From assembly GCA_030407085.1 (NCBI GenBank), contig CM059582.1, positions 49,375,001 through 49,439,000 on the forward strand: a stretch of DNA of 64,000 nt, read 5' to 3'. Every line of letters begins with the position of its first letter. Positions within the stretch are counted from its first letter, which is position 1. The position numbers and the translations under genes are program-made. The notes beneath the pieces were generated by a model that was not told the origin of the DNA, did no database searches, and worked only from the letters and a program-made list of their open reading frames with translations. This document shows, piece after piece, positions 12,401 to 24,028 of this stretch. Source of the DNA: Trichopria drosophilae. Taxonomy: Eukaryota; Arthropoda; Insecta; Hymenoptera; Diapriidae.

Positions 12401-15229
12401 GTTATATTGAACAAAAAAATAGCGTCACCCTCGACATTCGCCTTCTCTTCCGTGCAAAGAGAATTTGTATTCTTTACCAAAATACTAGAGTTAGTAAATT
12501 AATGTTATTACATGGAAATAACAAGAAAAGTGCTTTACTAAATAGCTGCGATGAAAATGTTTAAACTGCTGAGTGTGCTTCCCTATTTCCACTCTATGAG
12601 ACTACTGAAACTGTTATGATAAAAAATAAAAGCTCTATAAGACCTCTCAAATAAATATTTTCTCACAAGAATTGCCTAACTTTTTTGAAGTCAAAAATCT
12701 CCATGATATTCCAGGTATTTTTAGTAAACGCTGAGAAACCCGTGTATGATGTTATGATATTTTGGACTATTTTTCAATAAATCGACCTGACAATATAGTT
12801 TTAGTAGTACTAAGTATACTATATTTATAGTTACATAATAAGTTAGTTTTTATTATACTATAAATATTCATCATAAATTTAATAAAGATATCCTATTTTA
12901 TGCCTTCTTTATACATCAATTGAAATCTCAAATATTTTTTCCTTAATAATTAAAACCTCTATGTTCGATGTGAATTAGTACCCTATAAGTATTCTATTAG
13001 GCTCTAGAATTATATTAAGCATCAGTCTTCCCTGATAGCTTTAGCTCCAAAAACCTATTATTGTATAATCTATTTCATATATTTCACGTATAAAATAAAA
13101 ATAAATTACTTCAATTAGTCGAGTATGAATTGAATGGTTTCTTTGGAAATATAAAAATTTCAATTCTGAAATTCACAAGAGTAAATAACTTATGCTGAAT
13201 GCAAAAGGATATATGCAACTATTATTTCAAATTGTTCAGCGTTTTACAAGACATTGTATAGTATTCTAATCTTTTATTCACTATAATATAAATAAGAATT
13301 TATTCGTACTCCACTTTTTATTATTATCATTACTAATTAAAATAATAGTGTTAATTTTTTCTTTCAGAATCTCCGTTCTACTCCAGAGAATTCTCCCAAA
13401 AAGGTCAGCTATTTTCATCATTTTAGAATGGTATAAATGGAACAACGAAATTATTGTTAATCTTGTTATGCTTGATTGTTATGTAATTTATAATCCTTAA
13501 TTACTTAAGAATCAAAATTAGAAGATATATCACGTCTTTATTATTACGGATGTCATAATAATCAAAAGGTATTGTCTCCGTCATCTTTAAAAGATCATGC
13601 TTTTCCCTAATTCGTATACTTGAAAGTATCCTTTCATTTTCCACTTCTATTTTCATACAAACTCCATAATCCACGATTAAATAAATCAGAAAAAAGCCAA
13701 GTGGAATAATAACTACACACATTGAAAAGTATCAAGAAAAGTTTAATATTCCAAATCGCAGACTCCTAATTCGAAGTCATGTAATTATGTTTCTCTGAAG
13801 AGTTCTTATTTAGTTACTCAAGATCAGGTATCGGACTTCAGACTAATTAATGAAATATCGGATGTCGGTAAGGCAACGTGGCTCAATAATCAAACTCGTA
13901 CCAAGTTTCTAATTCACTCCTGCGATTTGACGCAATTAAGCACTAAAACTTCATTAATATGTTAAATTTTCACCGTGTACTTGGGTATTGTTCAAGGTTT
14001 GGATCAAACATGTGATTTAGACGGAATAGTTTAGTACAGAGTTTGGGGGATGTTGATAACGCAATTCAATACTTTGAAATCTTATAGTAAACAACTAAAA
14101 TGTGTTGATTATGTTGTATTTGTGATGCAATTGTATAATCGCAGGAGTTTCAATAACTTACCAATTTACGTAATAGGTTTGGAGCATGCATCCATTAGTA
14201 AATCACTTTTTTATATTATTTTAATTTTTTTTCAGAGTTTGAATCTGGAAACAGGTATAGTTATATAAATGCCTAATGTCCATCCTCTTAAGTTACTTTA
14301 ACTGGGTTGTTTTTCTTCTTCGCGAAACAATTGTTCGACTTCTCAGTGATGTTACATTTAAAATTATCGATTAGTACATATGCTGAAATATATGTAAACT
14401 AAAAAAAAATCCTCCAGATAAGATTGTAATGTTAAATATCCCTATTTAATTAGAAATGAAGAAGAAAACCACGCAGTAATCTGATATTATGTTATTATCA
14501 TAAAATGCTTCACGCTATAATAGAAGAAGAAGAGTATTTTTTTAATTTATTTCAAGTAATTAAACTGATTTTCTTCCAAATATTTCTGTTATATATATAT
14601 ATATATATATTATACACTACGAGATGTACTATTAAAATAAAAAAGTGTACTATAGGTACACTTACACTTATTAGATGTACATAAAAAGAGGCTAATTAAT
14701 GGAAAGATGAATATTTTTAAATGAAATAAAAACTAGTAGCAGCATAAGAACTACAGCATGTTTTCTTTATTATACAAATTCAATAATTGTAATAAAAATT
14801 AAAACTTTAACATGTTTTTGTAACAAAAACACTGCATTTTTATTGTTGTTCAAAGTTCCGGCTCTGTAAGAGCGAAAGAAACCATTTACTGTGATCGTTT
14901 TCAAAATTTCAACAGAATCAGTTCAGAAATGGTGGAGAAAAACCGGAAATAAATGTCATGAAAAAATCATGGAGCAAGACCCAATTTAGAACGCCTAATT
15001 TTTAATATCAGTTTGGTTATATAATTTGTATACAACCGCTTTGGAAAAAATGGTAGCTCCATTATTTTGAACGTAAAATATTATGTTTCTTCCGAATCTT
15101 GGAATATCCATGAAATTAATTGTAAGAAAGTTATATAGATTTTTTCTTTGTAAAAACCTGGAAATCGCATTCGGATATATGTTTAATATGAAAACATCGA
15201 GTCGATAGACTCTTGGAATTAAAATGAAG
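12401..15229. other. AT-rich non-coding stretch with a TA microsatellite
   Basis: No gene recognised. The open frames of 72-73 codons (13501-13722 minus, 14050-14268 plus) are AT-driven. A pure (TA)n run lies at 14589-14612. A short near-palindrome built on GTGTACTATAGGTACAC is at about 14645. Confidence 0.5.
14589..14612. repeat. (TA)n microsatellite
   Basis: About twelve uninterrupted TA units. This is a simple-sequence repeat, useful only as a landmark. Confidence 0.9.
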
Positions 15230-15610
15230 CATGAATAATTTCGTAATTCAAGATGGCGACAGGGCATTAAAATCTATGATCAGAATATCAATTATAGTTG
15301 TTGAGGCCATCGAGGCAAACATGAAGTCATTATTTCCAATTGGCAGATACCGAATGTGTGATCACGTATTCGCAAACAACGAAAATTCACTATCTGCCTT
15401 TCTTCGACTAGATTTATGAAATAGATCACAATTTTCACAGTTGACGTCCACCATTTTAAAATTCTCAATACTCGTAACCAGCGACATCGAATTCTATAAT
15501 GGTAATTCAGATATAAAGCTAACATTACTTGAATGGGCATTTTTTGAGGACATAAATATCGCCCTCGGTATTTTGAAAGCTCTCATCTTGAATTACGAAA
15601 TATATAATAT
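15230..15610. repeat. Inverted repeat with one copy of the CAGCGAC module
   Basis: AATTTCGTAATTCAAGATGG at 15237-15256 returns inverted at about 15585-15604, and a weaker match continues inward. The enclosed segment at 15448-15490 carries CCATTTTAAAATTC followed by ACTCGTAACCAGCGAC, one of the recurrent two-part modules found across the window. The open frames here (15231-15419 plus, 15292-15540 minus, and 14995-15267 minus at the edge) lie on the arms and are not credible genes. It is probably a decayed foldback element without definable ends. Confidence 0.45.
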
Positions 15611-16048
15611 TTTTTAATCCTGAGGGTTTATGAACGCGATATAATAAAAAGCCAATTGGTATTTCAAGTCCACGCATTTGCCATTATGTTATGGCGGTTC
15701 AGTTGACAGAACCTTCACAGCAATTTCAAAAAGTCAAATTTTATAAATTGATGTTTATAATTTCTTGGTAGCTATTTCTTGACAATTTGCTGGACTATAA
15801 ACTATTATCTGGATTTTTGGACTTTCTTCTTGTGGACTTTTTTCTTTGATTTTTTGCTGTGGATTTATCGACGTGGACAAAAAATGTTAAGGCAGAAATA
15901 AGGACGATCAAATTTTCCCAATACGTTTATACAAATTATTAGGATCCAAACTAATGTCCTGGGGTCCTTAGAAAAAGATCTAACCAAATTACAGTTATTT
16001 GAGATCCTTATTCTTTTAGTAATTATTCAAAAATTTTATACAGTTTAA

Positions 16049-16576
16049 ACCATTAGCTTATACGGCATACCAGTGGTGCGATTTTGGACACACGCGATTT
16101 TAACCATTAGAATCAAACTTTTTTTCTGGAAACTATGTACCCTATGGTTTTAAGGGTCGCTGATCACGAATCTGAAGTCGGAACTGCAAAATTCAAAACT
16201 TATATACATCAAATTTTACGAAATTCCGATTGCAGATGTAACAGTTAGTTTCTTGATGTCCGCCATTTTGAGTCAGCCATTTTGAATTTTACAATTCTGA
16301 CATCAAATTCGTATTCAGCGACCCCAAAATCATACGGAAACCAACTGCCGTTTATATCGAACGTTCGGAAGATCGATTTGTCCAACTGGTTCGTTGAAAA
16401 ACATTATTTCTATGTTTTAATCGCCATATTGGATCAGCTGTTTTAAATTTTGCAATTCTGAATTCGGATTCGTGATCAGCGACCCTTAAAACCACAGGGT
16501 ACATGGTTTCCAGAAAGAAAAAGTTTGATTCTAACGGTTAAAATCGCATTAATGGTATGCCGTATGCGCTAATGGG
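16049..16576. mobile_element. TTAA-flanked piggyBac-like MITE
   Basis: The element is bounded by TTAA on both sides (16045-16048 and 16577-16580). Its terminal inverted repeats are ACCATTAGCTTATACGGCAT at the left and ATGCCGTATGCGCTAATGGG at the right. TTAA target duplication with a CCC/GGG-type tip is the piggyBac signature. The arms extend about 150 bp each. Three copies of the two-part CAGCGACC module lie inside: 16151-16198 (minus), 16260-16332 (plus) and 16422-16493 (plus). No transposase frame is present, so any movement would need an enzyme in trans. Confidence 0.75.
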
Positions 16577-16849
16577 TTAAGCCACTTACAAAAAGGTACA
16601 AACAAAAATCCAAAAGTGGTTCTTCATGCACGAATACACTTTTACAATGCGGTTTTCTAAAACTGTTAACATTTCTGAACATGAAATGAAGTTCAATGGT
16701 GAATTTTCCAGAACCAGATCAGTTCATCCCGAAGTCCCTCCAATCACATGTCCTCAGTAAAAGTTCTAACCAATTACAGGCATTCCACTCGTCCCGATTT
16801 TCAATTAGTACTAAAAATATCTCCCCAAGACAGAGAATCGTTGGATACT

Positions 16850-17430
16850 TGGCGAGAAAGTTTTTAAGCATCCCGCACGTCGCAGAAAAAGGCCGGACAA
16901 GGCGATTCTAATAAACCCTAAAAGCTTGCGGCGAAATCACCCCGGAGCGATTGCTCCAAGTCGAATGTCGGAGGGTGTTTCCGAAGAATTATACCGAGTA
17001 ACGCAGGATTCGAGGTTGATACCGAGATCCTGGCCTGACGTAAAGTATGACGCGCCGAGTAATTTTAATTACGCGATGCAGCAGCCTGAATTATTGCTAC
17101 TGCGCTCTGCTTCTCGCGGAAGACATATTGGTCTAATTCACGTCATTTACCCGGACACTTATTAAACCCGAGAATGTCGCCAGCCTTAATCCTAGGAGAC
17201 TGCAAGGACGAACAGTTTCCCTCGCTCGTTCGCAGGCGGGTAAAGCCGCGCGAATGAGGGACTTACATTCGAACGATAATTAAACGCTGCCAGGCACCGA
17301 ATAGAGCTTTGCTTAAAGAGTTTCGGTATACCCGAATATACTTGTTCCCTATGCCTAAGTGTACTTGGGCTCCGCGAGCCATATTTCAGACAGTACAATT
17401 AGTATCTAATTATCCGAGTTAATTAATTGC
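16850..17430. promoter_or_regulatory. CpG-rich block with homeodomain-type ATTA words, candidate conserved enhancer
   Basis: About 580 bp with raised GC and little simple repeat, lying between two TTAA elements. It contains TTTTAATTACGCGATGCAGC, CGATAATTAAACG, TCTAATTATCC and AGTTAATTAATTGC. These are clustered ATTA cores typical of homeodomain-bound developmental enhancers. Frames of 68-79 codons on both strands (16926-17165 plus, 17192-17398 minus) contain nothing recognisable. The block resembles conserved non-coding elements near developmental genes. That is inference, as no comparison could be run. Confidence 0.35.
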
Positions 17431-18208
17431 TTCCACTATCACGTTTCATTGCTGAATAATTTTCTAAAGGAAAACTTAAGACTAAGTAAGATAATTAAAG
17501 TCGTGTAGAAATACGTCATTGGATCATACGTTATGGGAAATCCAGGAAACTTTTAACCTTTCTCAAGCGGAGTGTTTTAAGACACTCTAAGACAAAAAGT
17601 GTTTTTTCGTATTTAATATTTACCACGAAACAATGGGATAAAGAAATTTAATCATACTATTTTCGAGGTCGCTCTTCAAGATTCTGAAGTCAAAATTAGT
17701 TTCAGGCATCAGGAATTTCAATATGGCGCCGAATTTAAAAAAAAATCCAAAACATTGGGAAATATTTATACTTATCAATTTTTGACGAGCTATTAAAATA
17801 TTGTGACTCTATTGAAACTATCCACAAACGTGAATAAACTATTTGAATTTTAAAGAAAAATTTGACTCTTATCTCACGTCATTCTAAGTACCCAAAAAGG
17901 CGTCACAATGAAAATTTCTTTGAAAAATTTCCGATCACCCCTATTCATAATCTATGAGCTTTTAAAAAAAATGCTAAGAATGAAAAGTTCTTAGAATTCA
18001 TAGAGAAATACAGTGCATTTTTTTCAGAATTTTTTAATGATATTTTGAGAATTTTTTATTCAACATTTCCCAATTTTTGGAAATTTTTTTAAAATTCGGC
18101 GCCATATTGGAATTCCTGATGGCTGACACTCAATTTTGACCTCCAAATCTTGGAAGCGACCTCGAATATAGTAGAATATGTGATATTGATTGATATTGAA
18201 GCAAAAAA

Positions 18209-18679
18209 GGGTGACACGACTTAATATCCGCGGACAAAATATCCGCGACAAAATATCCGCGGACAAAATATCCACAGACAAAATATCCGCATGACAAAAT
18301 ATCCGCTGAAAACGCGGTAACACTAGGCTCCTTCTAGGTTAGGTTAGGATAGTTTATACGGGGGGAGGGGTCTGGGGGCGGAGCCCCCCAGTGCACACAG
18401 CCAAGTTGCACAGAAGGAGTAGGGTGTGAAACAAGGTATATATATTTGAAAAAAATGATACGTTTACATTTCAATTTATTGACAGATATAATAATTAGGC
18501 TAATTAATTTTAGTTTTTCGTCTTATTGAATTTTGATTTAAAAGGTTCGATATTGCAGGTCTTTTTTGAATAAATAAATAAATAAATATTATATATTTAT
18601 GAATATTTTGTCGCGCGGATAGTTTGTCGCGGATATTTTGTCGCTGATATTTTGTCCGCGGATATTAAGTCGTGTAACC
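18209..18679. mobile_element. Nested element with iterated GACAAAATATCCGCG motifs
   Basis: The ends are inverted: ACACGACTTAATATCCGCGG at the left and CCGCGGATATTAAGTCGTGT at the right. Behind each tip the unit GACAAAATATCCGCG is repeated (five times left, four times right), a subterminal array of the kind bound by hAT transposases. The centre holds a TTAGG run and a G-rich hairpin. The flanks are AAAAAA on both sides, which fits a target duplication but is low-information. The sequence is inserted in the right arm of the TTAA element at 17557-18709, so it is the younger of the two. Confidence 0.7.
18337..18392 (+). repeat. TTAGG run plus GGGGGCGGAGCCCCC hairpin module
   Basis: GGTTAGGTTAGGATAG is followed by a G-rich tract and then GGGGGCGGAGCCCCCC, a self-complementary stem. 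The same order (TTAGGTTAGTAT, G-rich tract, GGGGGGAGCCCCCC) occurs at 38068-38113 and inverted at 38215-38280 inside an unrelated foldback. The shared order suggests a transferable module or a common ancestral core. The function is unknown. Confidence 0.55.
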
Positions 18680-18713
18680 AAAAAAAGTTCTGCTTTCGAC
18701 GTTAATGGGTTAA

Positions 18714-19590
18714 TTTGACCATCATTTCAAATCACTTATGTAGTATTTAAAAGTAAAGTAAGTTCTAAATCTCTACTTTGTTCAAAGTTTTCAGTGATAC
18801 TCTTGGAGAGAAAAAGTCTCCAGATCTAATACCATTGTAATGCGTAATTAATAATTGTAAATCAATTTTAGGGAATATTTTTGCGAAGACATTAAGAATT
18901 TCCCCAAAAAGAAATTATGGGTATATTGCTCACATATTTGGAGGAGATACTCTGAAACATGTGCTCAATATATGTCCAAAATATACAGGATTGAAAAATG
19001 GAATGGAAACTGAGTTAGAAATGCAGGGAAGTGAGAAGTTAGAACTAAAATACCTTGTTCAAGATACAATATATCCAATATTTAGGAAGTATGTAGAACT
19101 CAATCTGAAGCAAAAAGAAGTACTTGTAGAGCAAGAGCAACAAGCTTAAAAACAGTAGCAGAAACGGTGAAAGCAATAAACACCAAATCTAAACAATAGT
19201 TGAAAAGTGGAACCGCCCTGGGAAGTCTCTGTACCAGCAATGGTAAAGACGAGGTTCGGAGTCCTCATAAAACTATAGGTCCATCCAGGGTAAAAGAAAA
19301 AATAAAAACAGCGTAATACCCTGCCACAAAAGCAAAGAACTGCTGAATTAAGGTAGGTAACTCTCCTAGCTAAAAGAAAGTACTCAAAGATTAGAAATAT
19401 ACTTCGAATGCTCTTAAATTGAAAGCAGTTGGCAATACGGGAATGTACGTATGTGCAATCGGTTGGTACCGCGATAGGATGTAGGAGAGTTTTGGCCCGA
19501 GGTTTTTTTTGGTGCTTCCCTAGTAGAAATCAGTTTGTAAATATCCTGGTTCCTATCAGGGTTAGAGGATCAGTCATTGGATTTGTCATT
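18714..19590. other. Non-coding stretch with an unrecognised 62-codon open frame
   Basis: An open frame at 18961-19149 encodes a charged, glutamate/lysine-rich 62-residue peptide with weak helical character. An overlapping frame just upstream is also open for about 40 codons. This part is purine-rich on the plus strand, unlike its surroundings. It could be a decayed mobile-element or gene fragment, but I recognise no domain, and no splice signals frame it well. Nothing else is seen. Confidence 0.3.
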
Positions 19591-19642
19591 ACCGAGAATT
19601 TTCGGAAATAAGTGATTTTTATTTTTTCCGAAAATGCTCGGC
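19591..19642. repeat. Short perfect-type hairpin
   Basis: ACCGAGAATTTTCGGAAA pairs with TTTTCCGAAAATGCTCGG across a loop of about 17 bases. It stands alone in AT-rich sequence. It may be the tip-to-tip remnant of a small foldback element. There is no terminator context, because no gene lies beside it. Confidence 0.45.
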
Positions 19643-19734
19643 CAGTTCTCAATTAATCTTTGATATTTTCTAGGAAATCGTCTGTAATAATTACAATTGC
19701 CATTAAAGACCCCGAATTTTTAAAATGTTATTAA

Positions 19735-20037
19735 GTCATCTTTAATTTACTTTTTTTCACTAAACTTCCTACCTTACCGGCGGACCACTTTAGAACCCTC
19801 TTAATTTGGTTTCTTGACATATTTCCCTAAGTTTTAATCTTTTGTCGCAGTGGTCCCTACAGGTTCTTTTTTTCATCGTCAAAATCAATTTATAATTCTG
19901 CGTACTTCATTCTTCAATTTCTATAAGCCAAAGGTGTTTAGCTAACGTATAAAAATACATTTTATTCAGTCATCTTTAATTTACGTTTTCTAGTGAAACT
20001 TCCTACATTACTGTGGAACCACTTTAGAACCCCCTTA
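19735..20037 (+). repeat. Direct duplication, period about 235 bp
   Basis: The segment from GTCATCTTTAATTTAC to CCACTTTAGAACCCTCTTAA (19735-19804) recurs at 19969-20037 with few changes. Downstream stretches of the two copies also share CGTACTTCA words. This is a local tandem duplication of non-coding sequence. Confidence 0.65.
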
Positions 20038-20040
20038 AAA

Positions 20041-21213
20041 AAAACTTAGAATAAAGAATAATCTTAAGCGCTCTGCACGTACTTCAATCAGCAACAATAT
20101 TTTATAATTTTATCTCGTACTTTTCTTAATATTCCTTTGATTTAAATGTCTAGTTTTTGCTATTCACCAAAAATAAAATCGTCTTGCACATTTTCAGTCA
20201 AATTCATCCTGATTTCTTTTTTAACGTATCATCGATGAGCAATGATTGCATATGATTCTTTTTTTCAAACATAAGTGTCAGCAACATTGAATAGCAGTAA
20301 TTTATATTTGGTTTCAAAGGAGTATAAAATTTAAAAATAAGTTTGCACGGTATGCATAAAAAATTAATTGTTTTGTTTAAAGTGAATTTTTGCTCATTTG
20401 GGAAAATATAATGTACAATATTAAAATTCTTACTTGCCTTTGATAGATACTAAGCATAGTTCCCAAAATGTTTTTTTATTCCAAAAATGCTACTGGCATT
20501 TTCACATCATGTCGCGGTTTCGTGGAATATGAGATTATATATGTTAAAATTTTGATTTTTCCCCACATTTCTTTCTTAGTAGATGATATTTCTTTTTACA
20601 CACAAAGCACCATAACCATCGGCTTATATAAATTAGATACCTGTAAATGATATTGCGAATATCTAAAGAAATTCTCGTTTATTAAAATAACAAAAAAACT
20701 ATGTCTGAAAATGCAAATTTTTATGCATATAGTCTCATTTATTATGAAGGTGAGGGGAATTTCGTCATTTTCAGTCGAAAACATCTATTCGGGAGTGATA
20801 AAATCAAATCATTAAAAAAAAAACACAAATTTCAATATTTTTCATTTTACTTAAATATGCGACTTGAAATTGCAGTGAAACGGCCCAATCATTGCAAATT
20901 GGATATCTGAGATGAATTTCTTATTTTTATGTTTTCAATTTACAAATAAATTTTTGTGGCTATATTCTTCCGCCTTTGTTATAGCCTTTTCTTGGTTAAA
21001 AAATTGACTTATTTATCGAAAACCAATCAATTGCATATATTCCTCTTATATTTGGATCTAGTACGGCGACGAAAAAATTTCGATCAAATATGAAACGTTT
21101 TAAGCACCTCTAGTAGAGTCTAATATCGTTCAAACATAAACTCCCTAATTTTTTAAACTCATTTCTACGACTACCTCAGAATTCAGTTGATTTAGAGACT
21201 TCAAATGTTACTA
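20041..21213. other. AT-rich non-coding stretch, nothing recognised
   Basis: Only AT-driven open frames of 60-69 codons on both strands. No inverted repeats with long arms and no motif clusters. Confidence 0.5.
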
Positions 21214-21410
21214 ATGATCAGTGTGGTAGGTCGTTGTGGCACATACGCTAATACAACAGACCAGATGCCGGACATCTGCTCGAAGGGTTGCAGAAACGAA
21301 CTGACCTTTGTTGCCGTCATTTCGCAAACATTACAGTTTACGAACCTGACGATGGTATACCTCAAATGTTGTCATTAGCCAGATCAGACGTGCTGTGTCT
21401 CTAGTAAACT
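21214..21410 (+). pseudogene. 54-codon relic, weakly OATP-like
   Basis: An ATG at 21214 opens a 54-codon frame ending at TAG 21376-21378, in a patch of higher GC. The peptide has paired cysteines and then a hydrophobic stretch: DICSKGCRNELTFVAVISQT followed by a TM-like segment ending LKCCH. Reading past the stop gives PDQTCCVSSK. Family knowledge: organic-anion transporters have a C-x(2-4)-C-x-N-x-L-x-F motif entering a late membrane helix, which ends in an L-R-C-V / D-K-S-x-A-L-G pattern. The order fits loosely. If real, it is an isolated, broken piece, since no neighbouring exon is seen. Chance resemblance is quite possible. Confidence 0.2.
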
Positions 21411-23760
21411 TTAATTTCGTGAAAAATTTGTATTTATAGATGTAATTAGAAAATGATACATGTTCATGTTGATGTTCATATAAATGTATAACAAACTATA
21501 TTCTAATTCATAAATAACATCACAATTTTTTTAATTTTATTTATTGACACTATTAGGAATAACAATTTAATTCGCACGGTACGTTCGTATTCTTAAAATG
21601 TCTTGGTTAAAATATATTTAATACATAATTAGGAATTAAAATTGCATAACTTTGTTGTCAATATTTAATTCACAACTTTACATATGCTCTCATTTAATGT
21701 TTCTTTGACCATCGTCTCATCCCTATGATGTAAGTCACGAGCTGAAAGTTTTATTTTAAGTACATCATCACATTCGTCATTCCCTCTTTTAATTAATGAA
21801 TTAACTTAATCGGGTTAATGATATAAGGGTGAGATGCACATGAAAAGAAACTTGTGGGGTCAGGGGGTATACCCACGCCTGTAGACATCACCCAATCTGA
21901 AGACATTTTTAGTTAACCTTTGCGATTTTGATATTTATATCTCTTCATTCTCATAAATGGGCGGCCAGTCATGTATGAAGTATGTGAACTTCATATGGGG
22001 GCTTTTATTAAATTATGGGATAACTCATTTAAGACTTTACTTATTCTTGTACTTTTACCATTGAACAGAATCTTTAAAAGCTGAGAACTACAATGAATTG
22101 TTGTAATTAACTCATCCGTTTCTCGAAAATCAAATAGTTTACGAATTCACTACATAATACGTAATCCAATGGTAAGCAACAGTATACTAACTTTCCGATT
22201 AGTTTACGTAGTATAAGCTAAGATTACGTAGTACTTTTAAGTATTATATGATTTGTTTTCTATAAACTACAACCATAATAATAATTCATGCATTACTTGA
22301 TAACTAATAAGAAATTACTAATGTTTTATTCAGATATTCTTAGTAATATGCAAAATCTTGTTCATCGTTTCTTGTCAATTAACGTAAAGCGCTTATCAAT
22401 TCTCAGTAAATTTTCAAGATATTTCATTAAAACTCTAATAATCAGGCTTCAATAAATTCGATAATTGTGAACTGCATCCGTTTTATGCGTATCCTGTTCA
22501 AATTTGGCCAATTTATCGCTAATTAAATCTATATAATAAATGTAACAATATTGTGTGTTCGTATAGCACGTAAATTACGTAATATTATCTGGATGTTTTT
22601 TTAGATAACCTATAAAAGTTGTTTGGATTTTTTTTATACGGTTTCGGTCCAGTTTGTATGTGCATTCTTTATCAGTTTTAATATGAGTAATGAGTATAAT
22701 ACCATCATCATCATCTTATCATCGTTCACTACTATTGTTATTGTCGCTTGTATCAATTATTGTATAAGAGTTTATATGTCCAGCACAGACAGATTTTTTC
22801 ATTAGTTTTAAGGCAATAGGATTGTTCAATATAATTTTATCCACTTCTGGCTCACTCAAAACATAAATTATAAACTATACTTTACTCTCCTTTATTTTTA
22901 ACACGTAATTTTTACAAATTCATCACGGGGCATTGCAAAATACTGTCGTTTTAGTCCTACTATACCGAAACAAATATGAAAAAACGTTCTAGAATATATC
23001 TGTTGATAAAATTGTTTATCTTAACTGGATAGAATTTAGGTAACATTTTGTTGGATTCTTTTATAAATAATTCGAATAATCTTGCTGAATAGTTAGACAA
23101 ATCAGTGGCCAATTTTAATCCATTTATTTTTATCCAATGTGTAGACAGCTTTATAACAAAATACTGATTTGGTTATTTACGTCTAGGTATTTTCTAGTTT
23201 GTACGCATTTTTTTGTATATAGTTCTAAATTATTTGACTAGACTGGAAACTTAATTAAATCCTATAAAAATGTTTAGAATTTCTCCGCGATACCAAATTA
23301 ATTTTTTAGAAATTGATAGAAATAACTAACAACTGTATAATTACAACTTAACCACTCGAAAAAATGATTAACACTCATTTGAAAATTCATAAAAACATAC
23401 TGAATTGGTGCAATGTAGACTGCATTGAAAACCGCATATACTGCTGTGTTGCAAATTCAAGTCTGCAGATCATTGGGTGTGATCGGAAAACAAACAAAAC
23501 GGAATATGTGTGTTTTATACCGCATTTTAGTATTTTATTTTGCAAAAACCATATTTTCAAATTATAAAAACTGTCTATGACGTTTACTCTTATCCTATTT
23601 AAATCGAACTAATTTGTCGTCTAAAATAAATGCTACTTTATTATACATATAAATTTACAATGCCTAAACTAGAATAAATTAATAAATCTATATTCTTAAT
23701 CATATGTTAATTATGCTATTAATGCATAATAAAATGGTAATATGCACAATAATAGCCTTT
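21411..23760. other. AT-rich non-coding stretch, nothing recognised
   Basis: Long AT-rich sequence with open frames of 60-67 codons that look composition-driven (22623-22805, 23364-23567). The first of these is hydrophobic throughout, as expected of T-rich DNA. No repeats with definable ends. Confidence 0.5.
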
Positions 23761-23762
23761 TA

Positions 23763-24026
23763 CAGTAGAGTCCCGCTATACTTGCGTCTCGCTATATTTA
23801 CGTCCCAGTATATTTGCGCAGTTCCATCTCGTTCTATTTGTCTGCCGTCGGTCTCCTTTTCCCCCACCTTGCGCGCTGGGGCCTCAGGAAGGGCCTGCTG
23901 TGACGTCATGAACGTAACACGACTGAGAAGAGTGGGAGAAGCGGCGCTCGACTTCTTTTGATAAATATAAGGATACGGGAGGGGAAGGCGAGGAACGGAA
24001 AGGACAAATATACCGAGACTCTACTG
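23763..24026. mobile_element. pogo/Tigger-like MITE (copy 2, best preserved)
   Basis: Flanked by TA on both sides (23761-23762, 24027-24028). The TIRs are CAGTAGAGTCCCGCTATA at the left and TATACCGAGACTCTACTG at the right. CAGT-starting TIRs with TA duplication are characteristic of the pogo/Tigger branch of Tc1/mariner. The internal 200 bp is GC-rich, includes a TGACGTCA word and pairs loosely between halves. Frames of 70-85 codons on both strands overlap it and arise from that composition. Non-autonomous; 264 bp. Confidence 0.8.
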
Positions 24027-24028
24027 TA

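Larger units (their letters stand above)
17557..18709. mobile_element. TTAA-flanked piggyBac-like foldback element, host of a nested insertion
   Basis: TTAA lies at 17553-17556 and 18710-18713. The tips CCTTTCTCAAGCGGAGTG and CTTTCGACGTTAATGGG are diverged inverted repeats. The long inner arms are clear: 17640-17770 pairs with 18045-18190, sharing CAATATGGCGCCGAATTT and TTCGAGGTCGCT on opposite strands. One two-part CAGCGACC-type module lies in each arm (17665-17731 minus, 18099-18168 plus). A second element (18209-18679) has inserted into the right arm. Removing it brings the right arm to a length similar to the left. No coding sequence. Confidence 0.7.

Noticed and set aside
18961..19149. 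62-codon acidic/basic helical peptide as a gene
   Set aside because: No recognisable family and no framing splice sites. An overlapping second frame is equally open.
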